This document shows, piece after piece, positions 35,185 to 43,748 of a DNA stretch of 64,000 nucleotides. The notes under the pieces are model-generated. The model ran no database searches, was not told the DNA's origin, and was given only the letters and a program-made list of their open reading frames with translations. Numbering within the stretch: the first letter of the stretch is position 1; the number at the start of each line of letters is the position of its first letter. The DNA is from Peptoniphilus duerdenii ATCC BAA-1640. Its GTDB lineage: Bacteria; Bacillota; Clostridia; Tissierellales; Peptoniphilaceae. A program made the translations under genes and the position numbers. The stretch covers positions 155,328 to 219,327 of the forward strand of contig NZ_GL397071.1 in the NCBI RefSeq assembly GCF_000146345.1, read 5' to 3'.

Positions 35185-36710
35185 TTTTCCTCCAATATTT
35201 CAATTGCGCATTTCACTCCGTCGATGGCGGAACTTATAATTCCTCCTGCATATCCTGCTCCTTCTCCGATTGGATATACATTTTCTATTGAGGATTTCAT
35301 GTTCTCGTCTCTTATGATTCTAACTGGTGATGATGTTCTCGTTTCGCATCCTGTCAGAACCGCACCGTCTAAGAATCCTTCCATCTTCCTATCCATTTCA
35401 ATAAGTCCTTCTCGAAGGGCTTCTGATATTTCTTTTGGATATATTTTCCAAAGATTTTCTATTTTAAATCCAGGTCTGTAACTTGGTTTTACATTTTCAA
35501 ATTCTTTCGTCTCTCTCTTCTCTACAAAGTCTCTTGCAAGCATGACTGGTGCATGGTATTGCCCTCCGCCAAGGTCATAGGTCTTCTTTTCAATCTCTCT
35601 TTGAAAATACATGCCGCCAAGATTTCCATCGCCAAAGTCTCCTTCGTCCACAGTTACAACCACTGCAGAGTTTCCATTTTCAAGATCTCTCGCGTGGTAG
35701 CTCATTCCATTTACCACCACGGTGTTTTCTTCGCTCATTCCTGGAACTACCACTCCACCGGGGCACATACAGAATGTGTAGATGGATCTCTCGCCAGATT
35801 TTGCTCTCAGAGTGTAGGACGCTCTCGGTAGATCTTTGTAGTGTTCTTTGTACTGGGTTTTATCTATATATTCTTGGAGATGCTCGATTCTAAATCCCAC
35901 TGCAAATGGTTTTGATTTCATCTCCATCTCTTTATTTAAATATTCGAAAGTATCTCTCGCAGAATTTCCAAGGGCAAGTACGATGTAGTCACTTAGGTAG
36001 CTGTTCTTCGTAGTTTTTATTCCAACTACATTTCTTTCGCCTTTAGAATTTTTTTCGTAAATAAATTCTTCAAACTTTTCGTTGTAGAAAAACTTAACTC
36101 CGATGGACTCCATGTACTTTCTCATATTTATTATGACTTGTCTTAGGACATCGGTACCTGCATGGGGCATCTTTTCGTAGAGAATATCTTCCGGAGCACC
36201 ATGTTTAACTAGCACATCGAAGACATAGTGGCTCCTCTTGTCCTTGGAGCGAGAAGTGAGTTTACCATCGGAAAATGTACCTGCTCCTCCCTCTCCAAAT
36301 TGGATGTTGGAGTCGACATTTAAAATTCCATCTTCCATTAGCCTTTCCACTTCTTCTGATCTAACTTCAATGGAGCTTCCTCTTTCGATTACATTTACCT
36401 TCGCTCCGTGTTCCGCAAGGAAGTAGGCTGCAAATAGTCCAGAAGGGCCTGCTCCCACCACTGTGACAGTCTTACCATTTCCGTTGGATGATGTCTCGAA
36501 GTTTTCTTCTTCAAAATCTTCCCAATCAAGACCCTTTAGTTTGATTCTGTCTCCCTCTACAAGGACTTGGTAGTTGTGGTAGACTTCGCGCCTTGCATCT
36601 ATTGAATGTTTATATATTTTGTAGGTGAAGTTTTTCGATTTCAGTTTCTTTTCAAGTACTTCTCTTAAATCTTCACCGATATTTACTTTTATATTTCTTA
36701 TTAAAATCAT
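35175..36710 (-). CDS. FAD-dependent dehydrogenase (COG2509 type)
   Basis: 511 residues. An N-terminal domain of about 75 residues precedes the dinucleotide-binding motif VGAGPSGLFAAYFLAEHGA. Further flavin-protein motifs are IQFGEGGAGTFSDGKL and, near the C-terminus, YPIGEGAGYAGGIISSAIDG. This is a common, uncharacterised oxidoreductase of anaerobes. Its ATG overlaps the pfkA stop (ATGA). Confidence 0.82.
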   Translation of the reverse strand: MILIRNIKVNIGEDLREVLEKKLKSKNFTYKIYKHSIDARREVYHNYQVLVEGDRIKLKGLDWEDFEEENFETSSNGNGKTVTVVGAGPSGLFAAYFLAEHGAKVNVIERGSSIEVRSEEVERLMEDGILNVDSNIQFGEGGAGTFSDGKLTSRSKDKRSHYVFDVLVKHGAPEDILYEKMPHAGTDVLRQVIINMRKYMESIGVKFFYNEKFEEFIYEKNSKGERNVVGIKTTKNSYLSDYIVLALGNSARDTFEYLNKEMEMKSKPFAVGFRIEHLQEYIDKTQYKEHYKDLPRASYTLRAKSGERSIYTFCMCPGGVVVPGMSEENTVVVNGMSYHARDLENGNSAVVVTVDEGDFGDGNLGGMYFQREIEKKTYDLGGGQYHAPVMLARDFVEKRETKEFENVKPSYRPGFKIENLWKIYPKEISEALREGLIEMDRKMEGFLDGAVLTGCETRTSSPVRIIRDENMKSSIENVYPIGEGAGYAGGIISSAIDGVKCAIEILEEKCH

Positions 36711-37660
36711 ATTGAAACCATCTTCATCGTCTCGTAAAGTTTTCTGTTAAATTTATTCTTCGTTCTTAGGGCGGTGCCAATAGGTTCAGAAAAGATTCTG
36801 CCACCTCTTATTCCTATCGCTGCCGATTTATTTTCTAGTAGGCTCTCCACAGCGACAACTCCCATGGATGTAGCCATGATTCTATCTGCAGGACCAGGAC
36901 TTCCTCCCCTTTGAATGTATCCAAGAATTGTCACTCTAGTTTCGATTCCCGTAAGCTTTTGAAGTTCTCTTGCAACTTCGTGAGCTTCTCCCGCACCTTC
37001 TGCAACGAGAATGATGTGGTGTCTCTTGCCACGATTCTTTCCTTCGAGCATCTTCTTTGCGATTTCATCCATGTTCGTTTCCATTTCTGGTACGATAATG
37101 GATTCCGCTCCGCCGGATATACCTGCATAGAGGGCAATGTCGCCACAGCTTCTCCCCATGACTTCCACCACATTTGCTCTGCCATGAGCTTCTGTGGTGT
37201 CCCTTATTTTTGAAATTGCATCTGTAACCGTTTCAACGGCGGTATAAAATCCAATAGTCGATTCCGTATATCCCATGTCGTTGTCAATGGTGCAAGGTAT
37301 GACTGCAGTCTTTATTCCTTTTTTCTCAAGAGCCAAGGCTCCCTTAGCACTTCCATCTCCACCTAGAACTACGAGTTTATCTATATTATAAATTTTTAAT
37401 TTACTTACCGCGCTCTCTTGACCTTCTTCTGTCTGAAATCTCTTGGAGCGAGAAGTCCCTAGGATGGTTCCGCCCTTTTGAATGATATCCGCAACAGAGG
37501 ACAGATTTAGCTTTTCAATCTTACCGTCAATCAGTCCTTCGAATCCACCGTAGATTCCGTAGACTTCCATCCCTTTATAAATAGAAGTCCTCACCACCGC
37601 ACGAATGGCTGCGTTCATTCCAGGCGCATCTCCACCGGAGGTCATAACTGCTATATTCAT
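36707..37660 (-). CDS. pfkA: ATP-dependent 6-phosphofructokinase
   Basis: 317 residues, the bacterial PfkA length. ATP-site MTSGGDAPGMNAAIRAVV and GGDGSAKGA; catalytic TIDND with the base Asp; effector and substrate segments EVMGRSCGDIAL and RVTILGYIQRGGSPGPADR. It makes fructose 1,6-bisphosphate in glycolysis. Eight bases after dnaE, an arrangement common in Bacillota. Confidence 0.95.
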   Translation of the reverse strand: MNIAVMTSGGDAPGMNAAIRAVVRTSIYKGMEVYGIYGGFEGLIDGKIEKLNLSSVADIIQKGGTILGTSRSKRFQTEEGQESAVSKLKIYNIDKLVVLGGDGSAKGALALEKKGIKTAVIPCTIDNDMGYTESTIGFYTAVETVTDAISKIRDTTEAHGRANVVEVMGRSCGDIALYAGISGGAESIIVPEMETNMDEIAKKMLEGKNRGKRHHIILVAEGAGEAHEVARELQKLTGIETRVTILGYIQRGGSPGPADRIMATSMGVVAVESLLENKSAAIGIRGGRIFSEPIGTALRTKNKFNRKLYETMKMVSI

Positions 37661-37667
37661 AACACAC

Positions 37668-40600
37668 CTACTTTACTACAAACTTGTTTGGATCATTGTC
37701 GATTAGAGGTAGCACTTCGTACTTTAGCTCCTCAACCTTGTCCAAATCTATATACAAATCTTTTATTATCTTAAATGGGGTCTTCTTATTTTCATCATAG
37801 ATGATGATTGGATTATTTCCCCTATACTTTCTAAATATGCCTGTGAGGGCACGATTGATTCCTTCGTCAAAACTTTTAACTGCGATGTAGAGAGTTCTGT
37901 TGTCCGATTCTTTCAAAGGCTCGATGGTGTTCACCAAGATCTTTGGCTCCTCAACATCAGAAGCACTGACTGTTCCTGTTACAGAGATGACCTCTTCCTC
38001 TTCTACTAGATATCCATAGTTTTGAAATACATTTGGAAAGACGATGAGCTCAATAGTGCCGAAGAAATCTTCCAATGTGGCAAAACACATCATCTTGTTG
38101 TTCTTTGTAATGAGATTTCTCTTTTGCTTTATGATTCCAGAAATCTTTACATTCTGTCCGTTTACAGGGTTTTCAAAAATCTTTGAAGTGTTAGTGCTGC
38201 TGTTGTTTTCTATTGCATTTCTATATGGATTTAACGGGTGACCGCTGGCGTAGATGCCGAGCATTTCGTATTCCATGTTAAGCTTCGTCTTTTCATCAAA
38301 ATCTTTTAAGTTAGGCAGATCATCTTCGTCTGTCTTTTCATTAAACATGGAGAACTGTCCCTTTACATTGTTTTTGATTCCAGATTGAACAGATTCCAAA
38401 ATTCTCTCATAAACAGCCAGGTACTTCGCACGATTTCCCGGTAGAAAGTCAAATGCTCCAGCCTTTATAAGAGATTCCAAAGCTCTCTTGTTTATTGCAG
38501 ATGAATTTACTTCCACCACCCGTCTTATGAAGTCTGTCATGGAGGTAAACTTCTTTTCCTTTCTTGCTTCTACGATTGCATCGATGAAGTTGTCTCCCAC
38601 ATTTTTAACCGCTTTTAATCCGAATCTCACCGCATCTTCTTCAACGGTAAATTTATTTCTAGATTCGTTTACTGAAGGTGGAAGAAGTTTTATATTTAAC
38701 CTCTTTAGCTCTTCTGCATAGAGTGCAACCTGTTTTGGAGAACTCATAAAGGAACTGATTTGTGAAGCCATAAATTCCTTTGGATAGTACCTCTTTAAAA
38801 ACGCAGTTCTATATGCAACCACAGAATATGCAACTGAGTGAGATTTGTTGAATGCGTAGTTAGCAAAATCTATCATCAAGTCGTAGATTTCGTTGGCGCT
38901 CTTTTCGTCGACACCATTTGCAAGTGCTCCCTTTATAAGCACATTTCCCTCTTCATCTTTAAGTCCGTAGATGAAATTATTTCTCTCCTCTTCCATGACG
39001 GACATCTTCTTTTTACTCATGGCACGCCTTACAAGGTCCGCACGACCTAGACTGTATCCACCTATCTGTTGCACGATCTGCATAACCTGTTCTTGGTAGA
39101 CGATACATCCGTAGGTTACGTTTAGTATCGGTTCAAGGGACGGATGAATGTAGGAAATTTTGGACGGATCGTGTTTTGATTCTATGAATCTAGGAATTTG
39201 AGACATAGGACCCGGTCTAAATAATGCGTTCGCCGCTACCAGGTCTTCAAAGGCATCCGCCTTTAGTTCCTTAAGAAACGCCCTCATTCCAGAGGATTCA
39301 AATTGGAATATTCCCAATGTGTTCGCATGTTTAAAGAGATCTATAACTTCTTTGTCATCAAAACCTTGGTCTTTAAAATCTATTTCTATTCCATAATTTT
39401 CCTTGACCATGTTCACAGCATCACGGATAACAGTTAAAGTTCTAAGTCCCAAGAAGTCCATCTTAAGTAGACCGAGTTCTTCTAGCTCCGTCATATTGAA
39501 TTGGGTTAAAAGCTGCTCGTCGGTTCTCGCAAGAGGCACGTAATCCGTTACATCTCTGTTTGAAATTACCACACCAGCTGCGTGGGTGGACATATGTCTT
39601 GGAAGTCCTTCGACTTTTAGCGCCGTATCTATTATCCCCTTCACCTGCGGATCGTCTCTCATTGCATTTCTAAGATCCTCAGACATTTCAATCGCTTTAT
39701 TTATGGTTATATTTAATTCTTGAGGAATCATCTTGGCAACTTGGTCCACCTTTGAGTAGGAAATATCCATTACACGACCTACGTCTCTTATGGCTCCCCT
39801 CGCCGCCATGGTTCCAAATGTGGCTATCTGTGCCACGTGATCCTTGCCATACTTTCTATTTACATACTCGATTACTTCTTCACGTCTTTCGTAGCAGAAG
39901 TCGATATCTATATCAGGCATGGAAACCCTCTCTGGATTTAAAAATCTTTCAAAGAGAAGATCAAATCTCAACGGATCCACGTCTATAATTCCCAGTCCGT
40001 AGGAAATGATTGAGCCAGCTGCAGAGCCTCTACCAGGACCGACCATAATTCCATTTTCTTTTGCGTAATTTATAAAGTCCCAAACAATTAAGAAGTAGTC
40101 TGTGTAACCCATGGAGATGATGGTGTTAAGTTCAAAATTAAACCTCTCCATAATCTTTTCGTCTAGGTTTTCGTATTTTTCTCTAAGCCCTTTTAGAGCA
40201 AGTTCTTTTAGATATTCGTCGTTTGTGTATCCATCTGGCACGTCGAACTTAGGTAGATGATAGTTGTGAAACTCGATGGTCACATTGCATCTTTTTGCTA
40301 TTTCGTAAGTATTTTCTATTGCATCTACAAAATCCGGCAGAGCCTCTTTCATTTCATCTTCGCTCTTTAAATAGAATTCATCAGAAGGAAACTTCATCCT
40401 CTTTCCATCGGATAGAATAGTTCCAGTTTGGATACAAAGAAGCACATCGTGGGCTTTTGCATCTGATTTTTCTAAGTAATGCACATCGTTTGTCGCAGCA
40501 AGAGGTATCCCAAGTTCTCCACTTAAATTTCTAAGGTGAATATTCGCTTCAAGTTGCTCCCTAATACCATGGTTTTGAACCTCTAAAAAGAAATTGTCCT

Positions 40601-41090
40601 TTCCAAAAATATCTTGATATTCTAGAGCAGCTTTCCTTGCAGCTTCGAAGTCCCTATCCAAAATCTTTCTTTGCACTTCCCCTTGAAGACATGCAGAAAG
40701 GGCGATGATTCCCTCGCTGTATTCTCTCAAAACCTTCTTGTCCACGCGAGGTTTGTAGTAGAATCCATCTACCCAACCCTTAGAGACAATCTTCATAAGA
40801 TTTTCGTAGCCCTTATTGTTTTCCGCAAGGAGAATCAAGTGGTACCTCTTGGAAGTCCTGTCTTTCACATTTAAATTCGTGGACGAAACATAGACCTCGC
40901 ATCCCATGATAGGTTTCACCCCTTCATCCTTGCAAGCTTTATAAAATTGTATCGCCCCGAACATATTTCCGTGGTCAGTTATGGCAATAGAATCCATGCC
41001 GAGTTCTTTTACCTTCTTCGGCAATTCCTTGATCCTAGTAGAACCATCGAGCAAACTATATTCAGTATGCACGTGTAAATGTGTAAACAT
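37668..41090 (-). CDS. dnaE: DNA polymerase III alpha subunit DnaE
   Basis: 1140 residues. PHP domain at the N-terminus (FTHLHVHTEYSLLDGSTRIK ... AITDHGNMFG), palm with VGPGRGSAAGSIISY and SMPDIDIDFCYERREEVIEY holding catalytic aspartates, fingers, helix-hairpin-helix (LEELGLLKMDFLGLRTLTV) and an OB domain (VNGQNVKISGIIKQKRNL). It is the DnaE rather than the PolC class. It opens a seven-gene operon down to the lipoprotein at 32061. Confidence 0.96.
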   Translation of the reverse strand: MFTHLHVHTEYSLLDGSTRIKELPKKVKELGMDSIAITDHGNMFGAIQFYKACKDEGVKPIMGCEVYVSSTNLNVKDRTSKRYHLILLAENNKGYENLMKIVSKGWVDGFYYKPRVDKKVLREYSEGIIALSACLQGEVQRKILDRDFEAARKAALEYQDIFGKDNFFLEVQNHGIREQLEANIHLRNLSGELGIPLAATNDVHYLEKSDAKAHDVLLCIQTGTILSDGKRMKFPSDEFYLKSEDEMKEALPDFVDAIENTYEIAKRCNVTIEFHNYHLPKFDVPDGYTNDEYLKELALKGLREKYENLDEKIMERFNFELNTIISMGYTDYFLIVWDFINYAKENGIMVGPGRGSAAGSIISYGLGIIDVDPLRFDLLFERFLNPERVSMPDIDIDFCYERREEVIEYVNRKYGKDHVAQIATFGTMAARGAIRDVGRVMDISYSKVDQVAKMIPQELNITINKAIEMSEDLRNAMRDDPQVKGIIDTALKVEGLPRHMSTHAAGVVISNRDVTDYVPLARTDEQLLTQFNMTELEELGLLKMDFLGLRTLTVIRDAVNMVKENYGIEIDFKDQGFDDKEVIDLFKHANTLGIFQFESSGMRAFLKELKADAFEDLVAANALFRPGPMSQIPRFIESKHDPSKISYIHPSLEPILNVTYGCIVYQEQVMQIVQQIGGYSLGRADLVRRAMSKKKMSVMEEERNNFIYGLKDEEGNVLIKGALANGVDEKSANEIYDLMIDFANYAFNKSHSVAYSVVAYRTAFLKRYYPKEFMASQISSFMSSPKQVALYAEELKRLNIKLLPPSVNESRNKFTVEEDAVRFGLKAVKNVGDNFIDAIVEARKEKKFTSMTDFIRRVVEVNSSAINKRALESLIKAGAFDFLPGNRAKYLAVYERILESVQSGIKNNVKGQFSMFNEKTDEDDLPNLKDFDEKTKLNMEYEMLGIYASGHPLNPYRNAIENNSSTNTSKIFENPVNGQNVKISGIIKQKRNLITKNNKMMCFATLEDFFGTIELIVFPNVFQNYGYLVEEEEVISVTGTVSASDVEEPKILVNTIEPLKESDNRTLYIAVKSFDEGINRALTGIFRKYRGNNPIIIYDENKKTPFKIIKDLYIDLDKVEELKYEVLPLIDNDPNKFVVK

Positions 41091-41127
41091 AAACTCCCTC
41101 TTACTCTATATCTTTTATCTTTCTTCT

Positions 41128-41156
41128 ATTATATAAAAACAAGTATATAAAGACAA
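41128..41156 (-). promoter_or_regulatory. Promoter of the dnaE operon
   Basis: Minus strand TTGTCT (41151-41156), 17-bp spacer, TATAAT (41128-41133), about 40 bases before the dnaE start. Confidence 0.7.
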
Positions 41157-41221
41157 AGTTTTATTAAACCTTCTTTATAAAATTATATAGCCGCAAAATT
41201 TAAATCTCGCTAAAAAAACAA

Positions 41222-41242
41222 AAGAGCTTATAAAAAGCTCTT
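41222..41242 (-). terminator. Terminator of the whiA-ptsH unit
   Basis: AAGAGCTT / AAGCTCTT (8 bp) overlapping the ptsH stop, with T-rich tail on the minus strand. Confidence 0.8.
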
Positions 41243-41507
41243 AAGAAATTATAAATTTATTTTCTATTAAATTTGCAAGACTACTTATCGCTTCATCTTC
41301 ATCTGGACCGTCCACCTTGATTGTGATCTCTTCACCTTCAAATGCTCCAAGCGACATAATCCCTATGATGCTCTTGCCGTTTACCTCTTCTCCATCTAAA
41401 GAAAGTGTAATCTCAGATTGAAATCTATTTGCAGTCCTCACAAAAAGTGCCGCCGCTCTAGCGTGAAGTCCCTCTTCATTTGTAAGTACCAAATTCTTAG
41501 TCACCAT
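41241..41507 (-). CDS. ptsH: HPr family phosphocarrier protein
   Basis: 88 residues from the ATG at 41507, seven bases after AGGAGG (another ATG is one codon upstream). With this start His15 (GLHARAAAL) and Ser46 (GKSIIGIMSLG) fall at the classic HPr numbers. His15 accepts phosphate from enzyme I for sugar uptake; Ser46 is the HPr kinase site used in CcpA control. The gene occupies the place of crh behind whiA, but Crh has Gln at 15, so this one can act in PTS. Ala replaces the usual Pro after Arg17. Coupled to whiA by a 14-base overlap. Confidence 0.9.
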   Translation of the reverse strand: MVTKNLVLTNEEGLHARAAALFVRTANRFQSEITLSLDGEEVNGKSIIGIMSLGAFEGEEITIKVDGPDEDEAISSLANLIENKFIIS

Positions 41508-42435
41508 CATATTCCCTCCTTAAATCATCAGCTATGTTTCGTATCTTTTTCATCCGATGGTTGACACCGCTCTTCCCAACCTTTGGATTTAGAAGCTCAC
41601 CTAAATCCTTAAGAGAAGCATTTCTATTTACGAGTCTTAGTTTAGCAAGCTCATAAAGAGAATCTGGAAGAGACTCAAGGCCAATCATAGAATCAATATA
41701 CATAATGTCATTTACCTGTTCAATAGATGAATTTACTATTTTTTCTAAATTTGCAGTTTCGCAATTTACCATTCTATTTACATTGTTACGAGTTTCCTTC
41801 ATCGCCCGCACATTTTCAAATTCCAGCACACTGCCATTGGCACCGATGACCGTCAGCGTATCCGAGATCATCTCTGCCCCCTTTATGTAGAAGATAAATT
41901 TGTCAGATCTCTCAATAATATTTCCTGAAATTTGGTATTCATTAAGAATATTCTTTAAAATATCCGCAGCGTCCCTATTGGCAAACACCACTTCAAAATG
42001 GTAACCTCTCCTCGGATTAGTAACCGAGCCTGCCCCAAGAAAACAACCCCTCACAAACGCCTGCTTAGATTTTGAATCCGAAAGGTCCGGAGAAATTTCG
42101 TTATAAATTGAGAAATCTCCCTCGCCGTAACAGAAATTCAACAGTTTTCTAATGGCAGCATCATCACTTAAACTAATTGTGTAAATGTTTCTTTTAAGTT
42201 TAACATTCTTCCTTGCACTGGCATTTACATCGTCGGAATAAAAACTCTTAAGATGAGTAAAAATTCTCCTCGCCACCGGTGCATTTTCGGTGCTCAAACT
42301 TACCACGAGTCTTCCTTGTGCAATGGAGATGGATCCACAGGTACTTAGTAGTCCACAAAGCTCAGCGTCGACTAGGTAGTCCTCTTTTACGCTTACCTTT
42401 GCAGCTTCATTTTTAACACTCATAGAAAAACTCAT
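41497..42435 (-). CDS. whiA: Sporulation/cell-division regulator WhiA
   Basis: 312 residues from the ATG at 42435 (GAGGTGTTAT precedes; the longer frame's TTG is in that site). WhiA has two LAGLIDADG-like homing-endonuclease-derived domains (AELCGLLSTCGSI; AFVRGCFLGAGSVTNP) without nuclease residues, and a C-terminal helix-turn-helix (NASLKDLGELLNPKVGKSGV). In Bacillus it affects division and chromosome segregation. The usual neighbours rapZ and yvcK are not present upstream here. Confidence 0.92.
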   Translation of the reverse strand: MSFSMSVKNEAAKVSVKEDYLVDAELCGLLSTCGSISIAQGRLVVSLSTENAPVARRIFTHLKSFYSDDVNASARKNVKLKRNIYTISLSDDAAIRKLLNFCYGEGDFSIYNEISPDLSDSKSKQAFVRGCFLGAGSVTNPRRGYHFEVVFANRDAADILKNILNEYQISGNIIERSDKFIFYIKGAEMISDTLTVIGANGSVLEFENVRAMKETRNNVNRMVNCETANLEKIVNSSIEQVNDIMYIDSMIGLESLPDSLYELAKLRLVNRNASLKDLGELLNPKVGKSGVNHRMKKIRNIADDLRREYDGD

Positions 42436-42815
42436 ATAACACCTCAATATAAACTACTATCATTATACAGAAGTTAAAGACAAAATAAAAGTGTTTTTAG
42501 CAATTTAATAATTTTTTTGAAAAGGTTTTTCTTTACGCGGAAGTTTACCCGTTCAAAAATCTTTTGTGTTTATCAAATAATTCTTATTAAAAATATGATC
42601 CAAATCACATTTTTATAAATTTATGACAATGTTTTCAACATTTTAGACTTCATATCCAATGCTTTTTCAAGAATAAATTGATCGGCAATAGTTTTTAAGC
42701 TTATAAATTTAATCTTTTCTTAATCGATTTATTTTTATAAAATAACTAATAATATTTTTCAAAATATTTTGTTATCTCAAATATTTCTAGTATAATACCA
42801 TTGGAGGAATTTTAA
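42436..42815. other. Divergent intergenic region between whiA and the AAA+ gene
   Basis: About 380 AT-rich bases. On the minus strand a TATAAT at 42462-42467 probably serves whiA. On the + strand TTGTTA (42769-42774), 16 bp, TATAAT (42791-42796) serves the AAA+ gene. Two palindrome-like sites lie between: TATGA-N6-TCACA (42594-42609, one change from the CRP/FNR pattern) and AATGTT-TTC-AACATT (42628-42642). No gene is seen. Confidence 0.55.
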
Positions 42816-43748
42816 ATGAATATAAATAGAAATGATTTAATAGATATTTTAAAGGAAGAAGAAATCGACGAAAGACTTCTTAAAGAAATCGACGATTTTA
42901 GAAAATTTTATAAACTAGATGATTCTGTAATGGACCGTGTGGCTAGCCCAAGGTTTATCTACTACGGCAGTGACGTTTGGAACAAGGCAATCACCGCTAT
43001 TCTCTCAGGATTTCACATTCTCTTATCCGGACCAAAGGCTACTGGGAAAAACGTACTATCTGAAAATTTGAGTCTACTTTTTAATAGACCTATGTGGACT
43101 GTGTCATTAAATGTTAATACTGATGCGGAAAGTTTAATCGGTTCAGATACTTTTAAGTCTGGTGAGGTTACTCTTAAGAAGGGTCCTGTCTATGAATGCG
43201 CAGAGTTCGGTGGATTTGGAATTCTTGACGAAATAAATATGGCGAAGAACGAAACTCTTTCCGTTATTCACTCTGCCCTAGACTATAGAAGGGTCATCGA
43301 TGTGCCTGGATATAATCGTTTGAAGCTTCACGAAGCTACGAGATTTATCGCAACTATGAACCACGGCTACATCGGTACTAGAGATCTAAACGAAGCATTG
43401 GTTTCAAGATTTCTAGTTATTAATATGCCGACTATCGAAAAGAAATATTTGAAAAAGATTCTAAAGGTTGAAGGTGGACTTAAAGACGAATATGTAGAAT
43501 TATTCTCTCAATTCTTCGAAGATTTGCAAGAAAAGTCTCTAAATTCTGAAATCAGTTCCAAGTCAATTGACCTAAGGGGACTTATCTCCGCATTGGAACT
43601 TATGAAGCGTGGACTTAGCATCAAGAATTCTCTCGAAATGGGTCTTATGGATAAATCCTTCGACTCCTACGAAAAAGAAATTGTAATGGATGTGTTCCGC
43701 ACATTGTTTAGCAGCACTATAAATCCTGGTGATATATTTGTTAGATAA
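42816..43748 (+). CDS. MoxR-type AAA+ ATPase (NorQ/CbbQ-like)
   Basis: 310 residues. Walker A region GPKATGKN (72-79), with Asn where Ser/Thr is usual, Walker B GILDEINMA (135-143), sensor 1 IATMN (178-182) and arginine finger in VSRF (R198). These are MoxR AAA+ features; members with a VWA partner act as metal- or cofactor-insertion chaperones (NorQ-NorD, CbbQ-CbbO). The residues before 45 form a helical extension. GGAGG lies seven bases before ATG. It is followed at once by the VWA gene, with a 20-base overlap; the target enzyme is not in the window. Confidence 0.8.
   Translation: MNINRNDLIDILKEEEIDERLLKEIDDFRKFYKLDDSVMDRVASPRFIYYGSDVWNKAITAILSGFHILLSGPKATGKNVLSENLSLLFNRPMWTVSLNVNTDAESLIGSDTFKSGEVTLKKGPVYECAEFGGFGILDEINMAKNETLSVIHSALDYRRVIDVPGYNRLKLHEATRFIATMNHGYIGTRDLNEALVSRFLVINMPTIEKKYLKKILKVEGGLKDEYVELFSQFFEDLQEKSLNSEISSKSIDLRGLISALELMKRGLSIKNSLEMGLMDKSFDSYEKEIVMDVFRTLFSSTINPGDIFVR

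Noticed and set aside
40671-40874. Opposite-strand open frames inside dnaE, recD2, rpoA, ribosomal genes and others
   Set aside because: They mirror the coding strand, lack ribosome binding sites and show no family features.
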